A DNA stretch of 64,000 bases from Candidatus Bathyarchaeota archaeon (GTDB taxonomy: Archaea > Thermoproteota > Bathyarchaeia > Bathyarchaeales > Bathycorpusculaceae), in NCBI GenBank assembly GCA_026414485.1, contig JAOAIX010000006.1, forward strand, positions 35,817-99,816, given 5' to 3'. The position numbers were made by a program, and so were the translations under genes. Within the stretch, counting starts at the first letter, position 1. The number at the start of each line of letters is the position of its first letter. Under the pieces are notes generated by a model. The model ran no database searches, had not been told where the DNA came from, and saw nothing but the letters and a program-made list of their open reading frames with translations. This document shows positions 51,330-60,333 of the stretch, in pieces.

Positions 51330-52508
51330 TTAGCCTACACACCACCCGAATCTTTGTACCGTTGCAGGATAAACTCCTTCTTCTTGCATCAAATCCCTTA
51401 GGCAAAGTGGGTCAGATTCCAAGTAGTCTCCGGTGCAGGCGTAGGCGCGCCCCCTACATCCGCCACAATTCTCTCGGTATTCGCATTTGCCACAGGCATT
51501 TTTCAGTAAACATCTCTGTCTAAGCTCGTTGAGAACTTTAGAGTTGTGCCATATGTCACTAAGACTTTGCTCACGTACATTGCCGACTTTAACTGGCAAG
51601 AAGGTGCAGGGGTAAACGTCGCCGCTTGGTCGTAAACTAAAATACAAAATACCTGCATGGCACCCCACAGCATTATGAACCCAAAATTCTTTCAATAGTA
51701 AATCTTTCGGTTTTGTGTCGTTTGCTTTATGCATAGCAGATGCAATCTCGGGATAAAGCGGCTGACCACCAGACATGGTAAAAACCATCTCTGAGCTTTC
51801 CTGCCTTTGCTGCAGATACCTTATTAGATTCACACGTTGCTCTTGACTCATCGCCTTATCCATGACGTCTTTTCCCCGTCCCACTGGCACTAAATCGTAA
51901 ACTGCAACTTGATCTGCACCCAACTTGGAAATCAGATCTATCCTTTTAGGTATTTCATGCACGGTATCTTTCAAAGCCATTGTTGTGATGACAACTTCCA
52001 AGTCCACATCTTTGCAAGTTTTGATTGCATTAACAGCTTTGGCAAAGCTGCCTGACATATTTCTTAGTGAGTCATGGTCAGTAGGATCCAAAGCGTCAAT
52101 AGGCAAACCGACTGCCATTATGCCGGCTTCTTTCAACTCCAACGCTACGCTATGATTGAGCAACAGTCCATTTGTGAGCATAGCAGGAATTATACCCAAG
52201 TCTACACAGTACTCTGCCAGAGACAAAACAAAATTTTTACGAAGCAAAGGTTCACCGCCGCTGAAGATCAATGCCTTGGTTCCAAGTTCCGCCATCTCTC
52301 CTATAACTTGCATAGCCTCTTTCAAGTTCAACTCGTTAGCCAATGCCTCTTTTGCCTCTACATGACAATGAAGACAGCGGAGGTTGCAGGCTTTGGTGAC
52401 TGCATACGACACAATAAGCGGTGTATTCGCTTTGCCTTTCAACCCTTCATTGAAGAGTTTTTGGCGAAACAACAACTCTGCGAGTCTAAATCCTACACCC
52501 ACAACCAC
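51330..52508 (-). CDS. Radical SAM/SPASM protein (AhbC/AhbD/NirJ-like)
   Basis: A 392-residue radical SAM enzyme. Cys41, 45, 48 in CNLRCLHCH bind the catalytic [4Fe-4S]; LIFSGGEPLL follows. The C-terminal SPASM region has GDVYPCTFLPVKVGN, then a run of cysteines ending ENCGGCRGRAYACTGDYL and DPLC, the layout of AhbC, AhbD and NirJ (siroheme-dependent heme and heme d1 synthesis) and some peptide-modifying enzymes. The alternative-heme role would suit the siroheme genes at 19-24 kb, but it sits in the arsenic region. Start is GTG at 52508, or 52502 if the AAGGAGG upstream sets the spacing. Confidence 0.8.
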   Translation of the reverse strand: MVVGVGFRLAELLFRQKLFNEGLKGKANTPLIVSYAVTKACNLRCLHCHVEAKEALANELNLKEAMQVIGEMAELGTKALIFSGGEPLLRKNFVLSLAEYCVDLGIIPAMLTNGLLLNHSVALELKEAGIMAVGLPIDALDPTDHDSLRNMSGSFAKAVNAIKTCKDVDLEVVITTMALKDTVHEIPKRIDLISKLGADQVAVYDLVPVGRGKDVMDKAMSQEQRVNLIRYLQQRQESSEMVFTMSGGQPLYPEIASAMHKANDTKPKDLLLKEFWVHNAVGCHAGILYFSLRPSGDVYPCTFLPVKVGNVREQSLSDIWHNSKVLNELRQRCLLKNACGKCEYRENCGGCRGRAYACTGDYLESDPLCLRDLMQEEGVYPATVQRFGWCVG

Positions 52509-52569
52509 TCCTCCTTAACTCTTTACAATTGTGAGGTTACTTTGTTTGAATTATTCAATTTTTTACTGT

Positions 52570-53523
52570 TTAAGATCTTGAGTGAATTATCCACATCTGT
52601 ATTGCTCTTCTCAAAACCCATGCTACTGCAAAAACTACTGCCACCACTATAATCGCCGTCAGCATATTTGATCCTATGTCAATTTGAGATGCAAGGGTCT
52701 TCCCTGGGGCAGTATTGCTAATTTTGACCTCGTCTATTATGATTTTGGAGTCATGACCAAAATAGTATTCAGTCCCGTTCACTATCTTGCCTACCGGGTT
52801 CTGAACTCCGCGGATAACGCGAACTTCCTGCTCGTAACCATTTACATAAAGGTGCATGCCGGTAGCAGTGCGAGTGAACGCTACATGTAACCACTGATTT
52901 AGCGGTATCACAGGCTCCGTGGTTACTATCTCGTTGGCTCCACCTGTATCAGTAAAAACAAACCCGCTCAGTGCCCCCTGTGGAACCGACACGCCGTCTT
53001 CAGAAACTCCTGACCTGATAGCTAGACCCACCACGCGGCTAACATTTTCCCATGAAGCATCTCGCCGATCACATTTAACTATTATATTATTGTATGTTGC
53101 GTTGGTGAATTCCTGCACGTTAATCCATGCTTCAAGTTTTATTTCTTCTTGAATGTTAAGGTTAGGTGAAATAGGTATGTATATCGGTTGAGGGGACGGC
53201 GGAAAACCAACTAAAAACGAGATGGGCACATACACAAAGTTTTCCCCATTAAAACGCAAGGCTCTGTCAAATTTACCTTCAACCACCATATTTGAGGTGT
53301 CCACACCTACAATTCCATGATTTACTCCTGTTGCATCCGCAGTTATCTGACGATAACCGTCAGGTAAAATTTCATCAAGATGCCACAACCCAACCGTATA
53401 GGCGTCAACGACACCTTGAGCGTGAACCGAAAGCATTAAAGTTGTGAAAATTGTTAAAACCAAAGTTAAAATTAATCCACTTGTTACTTTACGATTTGAT
53501 GTATTCACGTGGTGTTTCTCCAT
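52570..53523 (-). CDS. Secreted LamG/concanavalin-like domain protein, membrane anchored
   Basis: A 317-residue protein. A signal peptide or anchor (residues ~13-36, SGLILTLVLTIFTTLMLSV) is followed by a jelly-roll LamG-like domain: GLWHLDE, FDRALRFNGENFVYVP, IKLEAWINV, LNQWLHVAFTRT, MHLYVNGY and IIIDEVKISN are the classical strand motifs. A hydrophobic helix and a short basic tail end the protein (~285-317), so it faces outward from the membrane. It may bind glycans or surface ligands. The radical SAM gene follows 61 bp downstream on the same strand. Confidence 0.85.
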   Translation of the reverse strand: MEKHHVNTSNRKVTSGLILTLVLTIFTTLMLSVHAQGVVDAYTVGLWHLDEILPDGYRQITADATGVNHGIVGVDTSNMVVEGKFDRALRFNGENFVYVPISFLVGFPPSPQPIYIPISPNLNIQEEIKLEAWINVQEFTNATYNNIIVKCDRRDASWENVSRVVGLAIRSGVSEDGVSVPQGALSGFVFTDTGGANEIVTTEPVIPLNQWLHVAFTRTATGMHLYVNGYEQEVRVIRGVQNPVGKIVNGTEYYFGHDSKIIIDEVKISNTAPGKTLASQIDIGSNMLTAIIVVAVVFAVAWVLRRAIQMWIIHSRS

Positions 53524-53577
53524 CTTTTATATTACCTTCCTATTTATTGCGATGAACTCTCATTTAGCTCTCCCTCA

Positions 53578-53606
53578 AGAACAATGGTGTTCTCCCAAGA
53601 GAACAC
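53578..53606. promoter_or_regulatory. Alternating half-sites upstream of the LamG gene
   Basis: Three six-base half-sites alternate in orientation: AGAACA (53578-53583), TGTTCT (53588-53593) and AGAACA (53600-53605). The right pair extends to a perfect 8-bp stem GTGTTCTC/GAGAACAC with loop CCAA (53587-53606). They lie 55-85 bp before the LamG protein start on the minus strand. They could be a regulator binding site or mutually exclusive RNA hairpins. Confidence 0.4.
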
Positions 53607-53641
53607 TCTTATTCAAGATAACTCAAAATTAGTTAATTGTT

Positions 53642-53661
53642 AAAAAAAGCCGCCTGTGCGG
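53642..53661 (-). terminator. Hairpin terminator of acr3
   Basis: On the minus strand, CCGC-ACAG-GCGG followed by C and seven T residues lies 40-60 bp after the acr3 stop at 53702. A second, longer hairpin (ACACAAGA/TCTTGTGT, 53671-53691) lies between them. Confidence 0.65.
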
Positions 53662-53701
53662 TTTGAAATCACACAAGACTGTATCTTGTGTTTCTTTTGT
53701 A

Positions 53702-54754
53702 TTAAATTTTCTTTTTTCTCGGGAAATATTTCCTTGTCCGTAGTCCAAGCTTAACCAGCGAAAGCATCAACGGCACCTCAAACAACGGACCAATAACTGT
53801 CGCCAGCGCGGCACCTGAACCAATGCCGTAAAGCGTCACTGCTACTGCTATGGCTACTTCAAAGTGACTGCTGCTACCTATAAGCGTGGTGTCTATGGCG
53901 CTTTCATATTTCCAACCCAAGAAATAACCCAAAGGATAAGTCCACGCAATCATGGTTACGTAGTGTAGCAAGTTTGGCACTGCAATGTATCCCACAAGGA
54001 GAGGGTCATTGAGGATTGTTTGTCCAGCAAAGGAGAAGAGCACTATCAAAGTTATAAGCAAAGCTACGATGGAAACTTTGCCTACTGCGGCAGTGTACAC
54101 GTTTTGGAACCATCCTTCTCCCTTTCTGTGGATAATCCATCTGCGGGATAGTGCACCTGACGCAACAGGCAAGGCAATGAAAGCTAAAACGCTAACTGCT
54201 ATGAGATCCCATGGTACGGGGATGCTGCTAACTCCCAAGTATAACGCTGCAAGGGGCGCATAAAGTATCAGCATGAGCATGGCGTTGATGGCGGTGTTGA
54301 TTAAACCTTGTGCCATGTCTCCTTTTGCTAAATACATCCACCACATAACCATGGCGGTGCACGGTGACAAACCTAGGAGAATTACGCCTGCGATGTATTG
54401 GGGATTACCTGCAAGAAAGATGTTGGCGTAGACGGTCATGATAAGAGGTGCTACAACCCAATTAGCGAATAGAGTTACAAAAAGAGGTTTGGGGTTTTTT
54501 GAAGCCATTTTTATGTCGCTGAAGCGTATGCCCAAAACAGTAGGGTACATCATGAAAAATAGGAGTATGCCTATGGGTATGGAGAGGTTGGCAAATTTAA
54601 GTGAATCCATAAACTCGCCAAACGCGGGGAAGAATCTGCCTACAAGTAAGCCTACAACAATGCATATGGCTATCCAGAGAGTTAGGTATTTTTCCCACAT
54701 GCCTAAAGAGCGTTCTTGGTTGACGTGTTCTGCTTGATTTTTTTCGGTTTTCAT
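53702..54754 (-). CDS. acr3: Arsenite efflux permease ACR3
   Basis: A 350-residue membrane protein with about ten helices. GLSPCTAMVMWWMYLAKGD contains the essential helix-4 cysteine of ACR3 exporters, and SSSHFEVAIAVAVTLYGIGS is the second signature region. It exports As(III). Its promoter has the ATATTTAAATAT palindrome, and the ArsR gene next upstream (54830-55204) is on the same strand. No arsenate reductase is seen nearby, so reduction must depend on other thiol systems or the cell meets arsenite directly. Confidence 0.94.
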   Translation of the reverse strand: MKTEKNQAEHVNQERSLGMWEKYLTLWIAICIVVGLLVGRFFPAFGEFMDSLKFANLSIPIGILLFFMMYPTVLGIRFSDIKMASKNPKPLFVTLFANWVVAPLIMTVYANIFLAGNPQYIAGVILLGLSPCTAMVMWWMYLAKGDMAQGLINTAINAMLMLILYAPLAALYLGVSSIPVPWDLIAVSVLAFIALPVASGALSRRWIIHRKGEGWFQNVYTAAVGKVSIVALLITLIVLFSFAGQTILNDPLLVGYIAVPNLLHYVTMIAWTYPLGYFLGWKYESAIDTTLIGSSSHFEVAIAVAVTLYGIGSGAALATVIGPLFEVPLMLSLVKLGLRTRKYFPRKKKI

Positions 54755-54794
54755 GGTGAACCCTTTTTACTTGTTTGAGACGTTTTATATTTAG

Positions 54795-54806
54795 ATATTT
54801 AAATAT
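54795..54806. promoter_or_regulatory. Candidate ArsR operator, copy 3 (acr3 promoter)
   Basis: ATATTTAAATAT, a perfect 12-bp palindrome, lies 40-52 bp before the acr3 start at 54754 and 24 bp after the stop of the first arsR gene, so acr3 has its own regulated promoter. Confidence 0.55.
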
Positions 54807-54829
54807 GTTGTTGAAAAATATTAAAATCC

Positions 54830-55204
54830 TTATTTACTGAGGTCAACAGTTTTATGCGAATCCAGCAGGCTATAGAAAACCCATTTGCCTTCTTTTCGAG
54901 CTTTAATTAGACCTGCGTTTTCTAAGATTCCAAGGTGATGAGACGCTGTGGGCTGTGTAAGCTCCAGCGCCACCATAACTTCGCAGACACACATCTCTCG
55001 AGTTGCCAGCAATCCTAATATCCTTAGCCTTGTGGGATCAGCGAGGCTTTTGAAAAATTTACTTTTTTTTATAGCTTCCTCTTTGCTTATTTTGCTATCT
55101 GCCATTTTTTTGAGTTCTTCGGCGTATTCTGATGCTTTTTCCTGAGAACAAGCGCTTGATTCTGTTAACCTTTTCAGTCTTTTGTCTGCTTGCGAGGTTG
55201 CCAT
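54830..55204 (-). CDS. arsR: ArsR-family metalloregulator 1
   Basis: A 124-residue winged-helix repressor. KSLADPTRLRILGLLATRE leads into MCVCEVMVAL, whose Cys72 and Cys74 form the As(III)-binding CVC motif on the recognition-side helix; TQPTASHHLGILENAGLI is the DNA-reading helix. The N-terminal ~40 residues are extra, charged and include one more cysteine (Cys19). It should repress acr3 and itself, released by arsenite. The promoter has the palindrome copy at 55235-55254. Confidence 0.93.
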   Translation of the reverse strand: MATSQADKRLKRLTESSACSQEKASEYAEELKKMADSKISKEEAIKKSKFFKSLADPTRLRILGLLATREMCVCEVMVALELTQPTASHHLGILENAGLIKARKEGKWVFYSLLDSHKTVDLSK

Positions 55205-55234
55205 GTTCTTCTTTCCAAAAGAAGTGTGATTTCA

Positions 55235-55254
55235 TAACGTATTTAAATATGTTA
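55235..55254. promoter_or_regulatory. Candidate ArsR operator, copy 4 (arsR1 promoter)
   Basis: TAACGTATTTAAATATGTTA is a 20-bp inverted repeat with one mismatched pair, ending in TAAC/GTTA arms. It lies 31-50 bp before the start of arsR1 at 55204, consistent with autoregulation. Confidence 0.55.
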
Positions 55255-55433
55255 TTAACTGTCTATTTTCGGTGTAATCCAATTTTTACTGTTTTTGTTG
55301 GCACCAAAACAGATTTGTGTTTAACTCAAACTGTAAAACAAGAGAAGTATACACTTATTTTCAGTTTACATTTGTTTGTATATCTACAGGAGTAGATAAA
55401 CCATGATTTTTCGTATGTCTGGTTTCTATATTT

Positions 55434-55763
55434 CTACGTTATTTGTTCAAGCAATTTTTCTTTGAATATGCTGGCAAGCTCGGGGGTTACGTCGTCAAGA
55501 ATATTGAAGATTCTTTGATCTGTTATCGAATAGAGTCTTCGGTTACCCTCTTTCCTAAACTTTACGATGCCGCAGTCTTTTAGAATTTTCAGGTGCCGCG
55601 AAACTGCAGGTTGGATGAGTTTTACGTTGGACATTATTTCGCAGACACATTTTTCGCCGTCACGCATAAACTCCAGTATATCAAGCCTGACAGGGTCTGA
55701 GAAGGTTTTGAAAATTTTTGCTTTAAGCCTGTTGTGGTTTTGAGTTTTTTGCGTCATCACCAA
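55434..55763 (-). CDS. ArsR-family metalloregulator 2
   Basis: A 109-residue ArsR-type repressor, shorter and clearly different from the first. FKTFSDPVRLDILEFMRDGE precedes KCVCEIMSNV (Cys39 and Cys41, the CVC metal motif) and IQPAVSRHLKILKDCGIVKF is the DNA-binding helix with an additional cysteine. Its promoter contains a perfect copy of the same palindrome (55778-55791), so the two repressors may share or compete for sites. Confidence 0.93.
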   Translation of the reverse strand: MVMTQKTQNHNRLKAKIFKTFSDPVRLDILEFMRDGEKCVCEIMSNVKLIQPAVSRHLKILKDCGIVKFRKEGNRRLYSITDQRIFNILDDVTPELASIFKEKLLEQIT

Positions 55764-55777
55764 AAAGCTGAAAAACG

Positions 55778-55791
55778 AATATTTAAATATT
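55778..55791. promoter_or_regulatory. Candidate ArsR operator, copy 5 (arsR2 promoter)
   Basis: AATATTTAAATATT, identical to the ferredoxin-promoter copy at 50955-50968, flanked by AACG on the left and GTT on the right, extending the symmetry. It lies 15-28 bp before the arsR2 start at 55763. Confidence 0.55.
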
Positions 55792-55891
55792 GTTATGTAA
55801 CAAAGTTTTTAACAAAGCCACACTCAATGTTGGGTGGTAAATGTTCTGTTTTTAGATCCACCTAATTTCTATACCAAAATGAGCGGCGTGT

Positions 55892-56323
55892 TTATTCTTG
55901 TATTATTTCAAAAGACGACGTTATAGGTACAGCTTTCTGTAGCATGCCGCCTACAGAGCAGTATTTATCCTCTGAAAGTTTGATGGCGTTTTCAACTGCC
56001 TGCGCGCTTACGTCTTTTCCTTTGACTATGTATTTGAGGTGGATTTTTGTAAACACTCTCGGCGGTGGATCTTCTCTTCTTTCTGCTGTAGCTTCTACCG
56101 AGTAACCTGTAACTTTTTGTCTTTTCTTTTTTAATATTGTTAAAACATGAAAGCTGCTGCATGCAGCAAGGCTTGCTAAGACGTTTTCCATAGGAGAAAG
56201 AGCTGTCTCTTCCCCTCCATGCTCTTTCGGCGCATCAAATTTTACCGCTATACTTTTTTCATTGTGAGCTTCTAATCGGTAGTTCCCTTTCCATTCAACA
56301 ATCATTTTTTTGATTGAGGACAT
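55892..56323 (-). CDS. OsmC/Ohr-family thiol peroxidase-like protein
   Basis: A 143-residue OsmC-family protein. The two redox cysteines lie in LAACSSFHVLTIL and DKYCSVGGMLQKA, with the family Glu/Arg-containing blocks between. The family reduces organic hydroperoxides; the YhfA-like branch to which this may belong has less certain substrates. It follows the arsR genes upstream on the same strand but has no copy of the palindrome before it. Confidence 0.9.
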   Translation of the reverse strand: MSSIKKMIVEWKGNYRLEAHNEKSIAVKFDAPKEHGGEETALSPMENVLASLAACSSFHVLTILKKKRQKVTGYSVEATAERREDPPPRVFTKIHLKYIVKGKDVSAQAVENAIKLSEDKYCSVGGMLQKAVPITSSFEIIQE

Positions 56324-56484
56324 ATTTTACAATAAACCCTTTCATCTGCTAATAAGTTTTACCAAGATCTATTCTTTTTGAGGTATGTCATATTTTGGAT
56401 GTTAAAAGACGTTTCAAATCCTTTCAGCAAAATATTTTAAGATTACCAACTTTAAATTAGAAAAATTATTGGAGAAATTAAAAC

Positions 56485-56814
56485 ATGTATGTGATCCAAA
56501 TTCTGAAGCACTCCCCTGAAAGTTGCCCTCTAGGTAGACCAGAAAATCTCGAGGATATGAAAAAATGGCTAGAAAACATTGGAACAATAGCCGAGAAACA
56601 TGGTATCAAGTTGGCAGGTGTATGGACTGACCGCTGGGGACACACATCATGGGCTGTTTACGAGACTCCGAATATGGATACATTTGCAAAATTCGAGTTA
56701 GAACCTGCGAATCTTAACATTGTTACTTTCAATCACATTGAAACGAGGCGCGTAACTTCAGCTAAAGAAACCTTAGCATTTTTCAAGAGGCATCAACAAG
56801 AAAACACAAAATAA
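56485..56814 (+). CDS. DUF3303-like small alpha/beta-barrel protein
   Basis: A 109-residue protein with a ferredoxin-like alpha+beta pattern. GVWTDRWGHTSWAVYETPN and the N-terminal YVIQILKHSPESCP are reminiscent of DUF3303-type stress-responsive dimeric barrels. No catalytic residue can be assigned. A purine-rich GGAGAAA upstream fits a ribosome-binding site. It converges with the DUF123 gene. Confidence 0.65.
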   Translation: MYVIQILKHSPESCPLGRPENLEDMKKWLENIGTIAEKHGIKLAGVWTDRWGHTSWAVYETPNMDTFAKFELEPANLNIVTFNHIETRRVTSAKETLAFFKRHQQENTK

Positions 56815-56826
56815 CCTATAAATCTT

Positions 56827-57234
56827 TTATAGCTTAATTATTTGTGTTTCTTTTTCAAGAAAGTTGGCGCTTTCAATGTGAAACAGATGACTGGTGCAGT
56901 GGCAGTCTGAGACGCCAAAGCCTTCTACCGCTTCGCCTTGTTTGGCGATTAACTGAGCAATTTTGCATTCTTCTTTTTTGTCTCCATTTTTGGAGCGTAC
57001 CTCTACAACTTTGACATTTTCACTATCCAAAAGATAGTCGATGTGCCAAAATTTCCGTTTCTCTTTTTTGAGGTGACGCCTTACTCGGTGTATTAAATTT
57101 TTTTGTGCAGAACCCACGTACGCGTAAATTCCTCTTTTTAACTTTGCTTTGCCTAAAGCGCCAATGGTTAACTGAAGCTCTTTATTCACTTGGATGATCA
57201 GAACATAAATTCCTTTCAGATCTACCTTTTCCAT
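56827..57234 (-). CDS. DUF123 GIY-YIG nuclease-like protein
   Basis: A 135-residue protein of the DUF123 branch of the GIY-YIG fold. GIYVLIIQV and RGIYAYVGSAQKNL are the paired GIY and YIG-type strands; KFWHIDYLL and VSDCHCTSHLFHIES are family motifs. Members occur widely in archaea, sometimes fused to endonuclease III, and may act in DNA repair. It ends the minus-strand group that begins with the DUF255 gene, directly next to the deoxyribosyltransferase-like gene. Confidence 0.9.
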   Translation of the reverse strand: MEKVDLKGIYVLIIQVNKELQLTIGALGKAKLKRGIYAYVGSAQKNLIHRVRRHLKKEKRKFWHIDYLLDSENVKVVEVRSKNGDKKEECKIAQLIAKQGEAVEGFGVSDCHCTSHLFHIESANFLEKETQIIKL

Positions 57235-57645
57235 CTATGAAACCTGTTTTAGTGCCGCTTCAAGCGCGTTGAAGTCTTTTACAATAATGTCTGAGTGATA
57301 AGTGATCCATGGACTTAGGCACTCCATGTCTGAGACAACAATTATTTTTTTGCCTTTTAGTTTTGCGTAAAATAACTCCATGCAAGCACCAGCAGAAATT
57401 TTAGGCATATAAACAACCATAATGTCACATCTTTCTGCATCTTCAAGGTCTCGCTGCACAAAATCGGCGACTGGTACGTTGTTCCACCAGCACGGCTCTT
57501 TTTTGCGGTAAATAACTTTTTCGCGGAGCCACGGGTCAATTACATCGAAGCCTAACCTATTGCAGACCTCGGTTATGTGCTGCCTATATTCCTGCTTGTT
57601 TTCCATGCCGTGTATGGGTCCGGAGATAAAAACCTTCTTTTTCAT
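57235..57645 (-). CDS. Nucleoside 2-deoxyribosyltransferase-like protein
   Basis: A 136-residue Rossmann-like protein. VFISGPIHGMENKQEYRQHI resembles the substrate-binding start of nucleoside deoxyribosyltransferases, DCDIM-type strand residues appear in DAERCDIMVVYMP, and SAGACMELFYAKLKGK contains the likely catalytic glutamate (MELFYA). It may hydrolyse or transfer deoxyribose from damaged nucleotides. The stop lies directly before the DUF123 start, so the two are probably co-translated; a nucleotide-repair pairing is inference. Confidence 0.8.
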   Translation of the reverse strand: MKKKVFISGPIHGMENKQEYRQHITEVCNRLGFDVIDPWLREKVIYRKKEPCWWNNVPVADFVQRDLEDAERCDIMVVYMPKISAGACMELFYAKLKGKKIIVVSDMECLSPWITYHSDIIVKDFNALEAALKQVS

Positions 57646-57673
57646 GCCGTTAGCCCGTTCAAACTTTGACTTT

Positions 57674-59752
57674 TTATATTAAACCCAGTAGTTCCAAAAT
57701 TTTTGTCTTATCCGTTGTGGGGGCTATGCACGTTTGGTCGCGACAGACGTAAACGGTAGTTTTTCCATCAATTTTTTCGTAGTTTGTGCCTGCTTGGTTT
57801 GGTTGTTTGATTGAAATAACAACGTTGGGTACATAGTTCTTTCTTAGCGCAGACAACATCTCCACCATGTCTTTTGAATGCGGCTCCCCGGCTAAAACAA
57901 CATTGTATGCAGGTCCCAACGCGAAATCTAACCCACAAAGCATAAATGTGTAAGCTTGCGGTGCCTCTTTCACTTCTTCCGCGAATATTTTAAGTGTTTT
58001 CCTTGCAACTTCTTCGTAGTCCACCTTGCCCATTAAACGGGCTAGACGCAACAGATTCAGTACCGCTGCAGAGTTGCCAGATGGTAAAGCTCCATCATAA
58101 ACGTGTTTCATGTTTGGCATGGTGGTTTCAGCGTTTTTGCATGAGAAATAGAATCCTCCATTTTTTATGTCCCAAAACTGAGACATCATAATGTTGGTCA
58201 AATCTGTTGCGGCCTGCAAATATTTTTCTTCAAATGTTGCCTCGTATAACTCAATTAACCCAAACGTTAAGAAGGCATAATCGTCTAAGAATCCATCCAC
58301 GGCTTTTTCTCCTTTAACCCAAACATGACAAAGCTCTCCATTAGGTTTTCTCAGATTGGACAGGATAAAATTTGCTGCTTTCGTAGCAGCCTGCAGATAT
58401 TTTTCTTCATTAAAAATGGCGTTTGCTCTAGCTAATGCAGCTATTATCAGTCCATTCCAATCCACTAGAACTTTTTCATCTCGCGTTGGTCGTATACGAC
58501 TTTTTCTTGCTTCAAAGAGTGTATTTCTAATTTTGCCTAAGCGGCAAATTAATTCATCAAGCGTCAAACCTGTCTCAGAAGCTATAGCTTCCAACGGCTG
58601 GGGAAAATGAAGAATATTTTTGTTATTTCGACTACCAATAATTGCATCGACATAGTTGCCCTCAGGCAAAATTCCAAAAAGCCGAACTGCCAACTCTTCT
58701 TCCTTTGGCAACGCTTTTTTGATTTCTTCCATTGTCCACAAGTAAAATTTACCTTCTTCTCCTTCAGAGTCCGCGTCTTCAGATGCATAGAATCCCCCTT
58801 CAGGGGAAACTAAATCTCTCAGAACATAATCCAAGGTTTCTTTTGCAGTCAACTTGAATTTTTCTGCGCCGCTGACTTGATACATTTCTGTGTAGGCTAA
58901 CGCCAGCAACGCTTGGTCATAGAGCATCTTCTCAAAATGTGGCACCAACCACTGTGAATCAGTGGTGTATCTGTGAAAACCAAAACCTAACTGGTCAAAA
59001 ACCCCTCCCAAACGCATGTTACGCAGTGTTTTCTCTGACATTTCAAGTGCTTCTTTTTTGCCTGTTCTCTTCCAATAACGCAGCAGAAACAGAATAGTGT
59101 GAGGACGGGGAAACTTGGGGGCGGTGCCAAAACCTCCACTTTCTACGTCAAAGTCTGCGCGTAGTTTTTCATAAGCGTCATCCAAAACCGCCTTTCCCAG
59201 ATCTTCCTCGCTTTCTATTCTTTTTTCTAAAGCCTCTACACGACTTCTAATGTCTGCACCAACGATCTCTAGCTGTGCTTTTCGTGTTTCCCAAATCTCC
59301 ATAACCTGTGGAACCAACTCCATAAGTCCCAGTATACCGCCTCTGCTGTTTTTGGGTATGTAGCTAGCTGCAAAAAACGGGTTCTTACGAGGAGTCATCA
59401 GAATATGCAATGGCCATCCACAGTTGCGTCCTAGCGCTTGGCAAACCGCCATGTATATTGCGTCTAAATCAGGGCGCTCTTCGCGATCCACTTTTATGCA
59501 CACAAACGCTTTATTCAAAAGTGAGGCTACTTCTTCATCGTTGAAGCATTCTTTCTCCATGACATGACACCAGTGGCAGGCAGCGTAACCTATGCTGAGG
59601 AAGATCGGTTTGTTCTCTGTTTTTGCCTTTTCAAAGGCTTCTTCGCTCCACGGGAACCAATCGACTGGGTTATAGGCGTGTTGAAGCAGATAGGGGCTCT
59701 TTTCATTTATGAGCCGATTAGGTTTTTTCTCTGTGTAGACTTCAGTTGACAT
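57674..59752 (-). CDS. DUF255 thioredoxin-domain protein (YyaL/SPATA20 family)
   Basis: A 692-residue protein. Residues ~10-170 are a thioredoxin-like domain opening with [20 protein letters not shown] and containing the CHWC motif (Cys59, Cys62) in [26 protein letters not shown] follows. Residues ~200-660 are an alpha/alpha-toroid resembling glycoside hydrolase/epimerase folds, with [20 protein letters not shown] and [13 protein letters not shown]. The family is widespread and thought to act in redox or protein quality control, with no settled reaction. Full length, no signal peptide. Confidence 0.93.
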   Translation of the reverse strand: MSTEVYTEKKPNRLINEKSPYLLQHAYNPVDWFPWSEEAFEKAKTENKPIFLSIGYAACHWCHVMEKECFNDEEVASLLNKAFVCIKVDREERPDLDAIYMAVCQALGRNCGWPLHILMTPRKNPFFAASYIPKNSRGGILGLMELVPQVMEIWETRKAQLEIVGADIRSRVEALEKRIESEEDLGKAVLDDAYEKLRADFDVESGGFGTAPKFPRPHTILFLLRYWKRTGKKEALEMSEKTLRNMRLGGVFDQLGFGFHRYTTDSQWLVPHFEKMLYDQALLALAYTEMYQVSGAEKFKLTAKETLDYVLRDLVSPEGGFYASEDADSEGEEGKFYLWTMEEIKKALPKEEELAVRLFGILPEGNYVDAIIGSRNNKNILHFPQPLEAIASETGLTLDELICRLGKIRNTLFEARKSRIRPTRDEKVLVDWNGLIIAALARANAIFNEEKYLQAATKAANFILSNLRKPNGELCHVWVKGEKAVDGFLDDYAFLTFGLIELYEATFEEKYLQAATDLTNIMMSQFWDIKNGGFYFSCKNAETTMPNMKHVYDGALPSGNSAAVLNLLRLARLMGKVDYEEVARKTLKIFAEEVKEAPQAYTFMLCGLDFALGPAYNVVLAGEPHSKDMVEMLSALRKNYVPNVVISIKQPNQAGTNYEKIDGKTTVYVCRDQTCIAPTTDKTKILELLGLI

Positions 59753-59848
59753 GAAAACTCTTCCTTTCAGAAGACATATAACTGACGTTTAAGTGGACTT
59801 TCTGTTCATCTCTGGGTGAACCTATTTTATTAACTCTTCGTGTTTGCT

Positions 59849-60304
59849 TTAGTATTTGACAGTTAAATACAAGAGTACCGATAACGCTGCAAACTCGAAC
59901 AAATCTGGCAAAAACGCAAATGGTCCTAAACCGAAGATGCCAAAGCCAAATGCGCCAATTATAAAGGGACTCCAAGTGATGTCTTTTACGAGGAAAAAAA
60001 TTGCAAAAATCAGAAGTCCTATTGTGAAGTGGGAACGTGTTTTGATGTATATACTACCATACGTAGTTATGAGGGCAATTAAAAGCGCTATGTTAATTGT
60101 GGAAAAAACTGTGCGGGCTATGTAGTAGAGTTCTATATCTGCAGGGTTTATTCTCTGAATTGGCATAGGCCTAAATGGAAAAGGCGGGGCGGCTCCTACG
60201 CGTGGCTGGTTAATTGTGTATACTGCCCAAAACGCTGCAAGCGCAGCTATCGCGAAAACAGCTGCCGTTACTATGATTAACCAGATTTTTATGTTCCTGC
60301 TCAT
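59849..60304 (-). CDS. Four-helix membrane protein of unknown function
   Basis: A 151-residue protein with four hydrophobic segments (~8-30, ~65-85, ~92-110 and ~115-145) and a Pro-rich loop after the first (PPFPFRPMPIQ). The last part LPDLFEFAALSVLLYLTVKY resembles small archaeal membrane proteins found next to winged-helix regulators. It lies 29 bp downstream of such a regulator on the same strand and is probably co-transcribed. Confidence 0.65.
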   Translation of the reverse strand: MSRNIKIWLIIVTAAVFAIAALAAFWAVYTINQPRVGAAPPFPFRPMPIQRINPADIELYYIARTVFSTINIALLIALITTYGSIYIKTRSHFTIGLLIFAIFFLVKDITWSPFIIGAFGFGIFGLGPFAFLPDLFEFAALSVLLYLTVKY

Positions 60305-60333
60305 ACGACTTTTCCTCTTGTTCCCTTCCTTTT

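Noticed and set aside
55132..55395. 87-codon plus-strand frame antisense to the start of arsR1
   Set aside because: Shadow of arsR1 and its promoter; the translation shows no family features and covers the operator.
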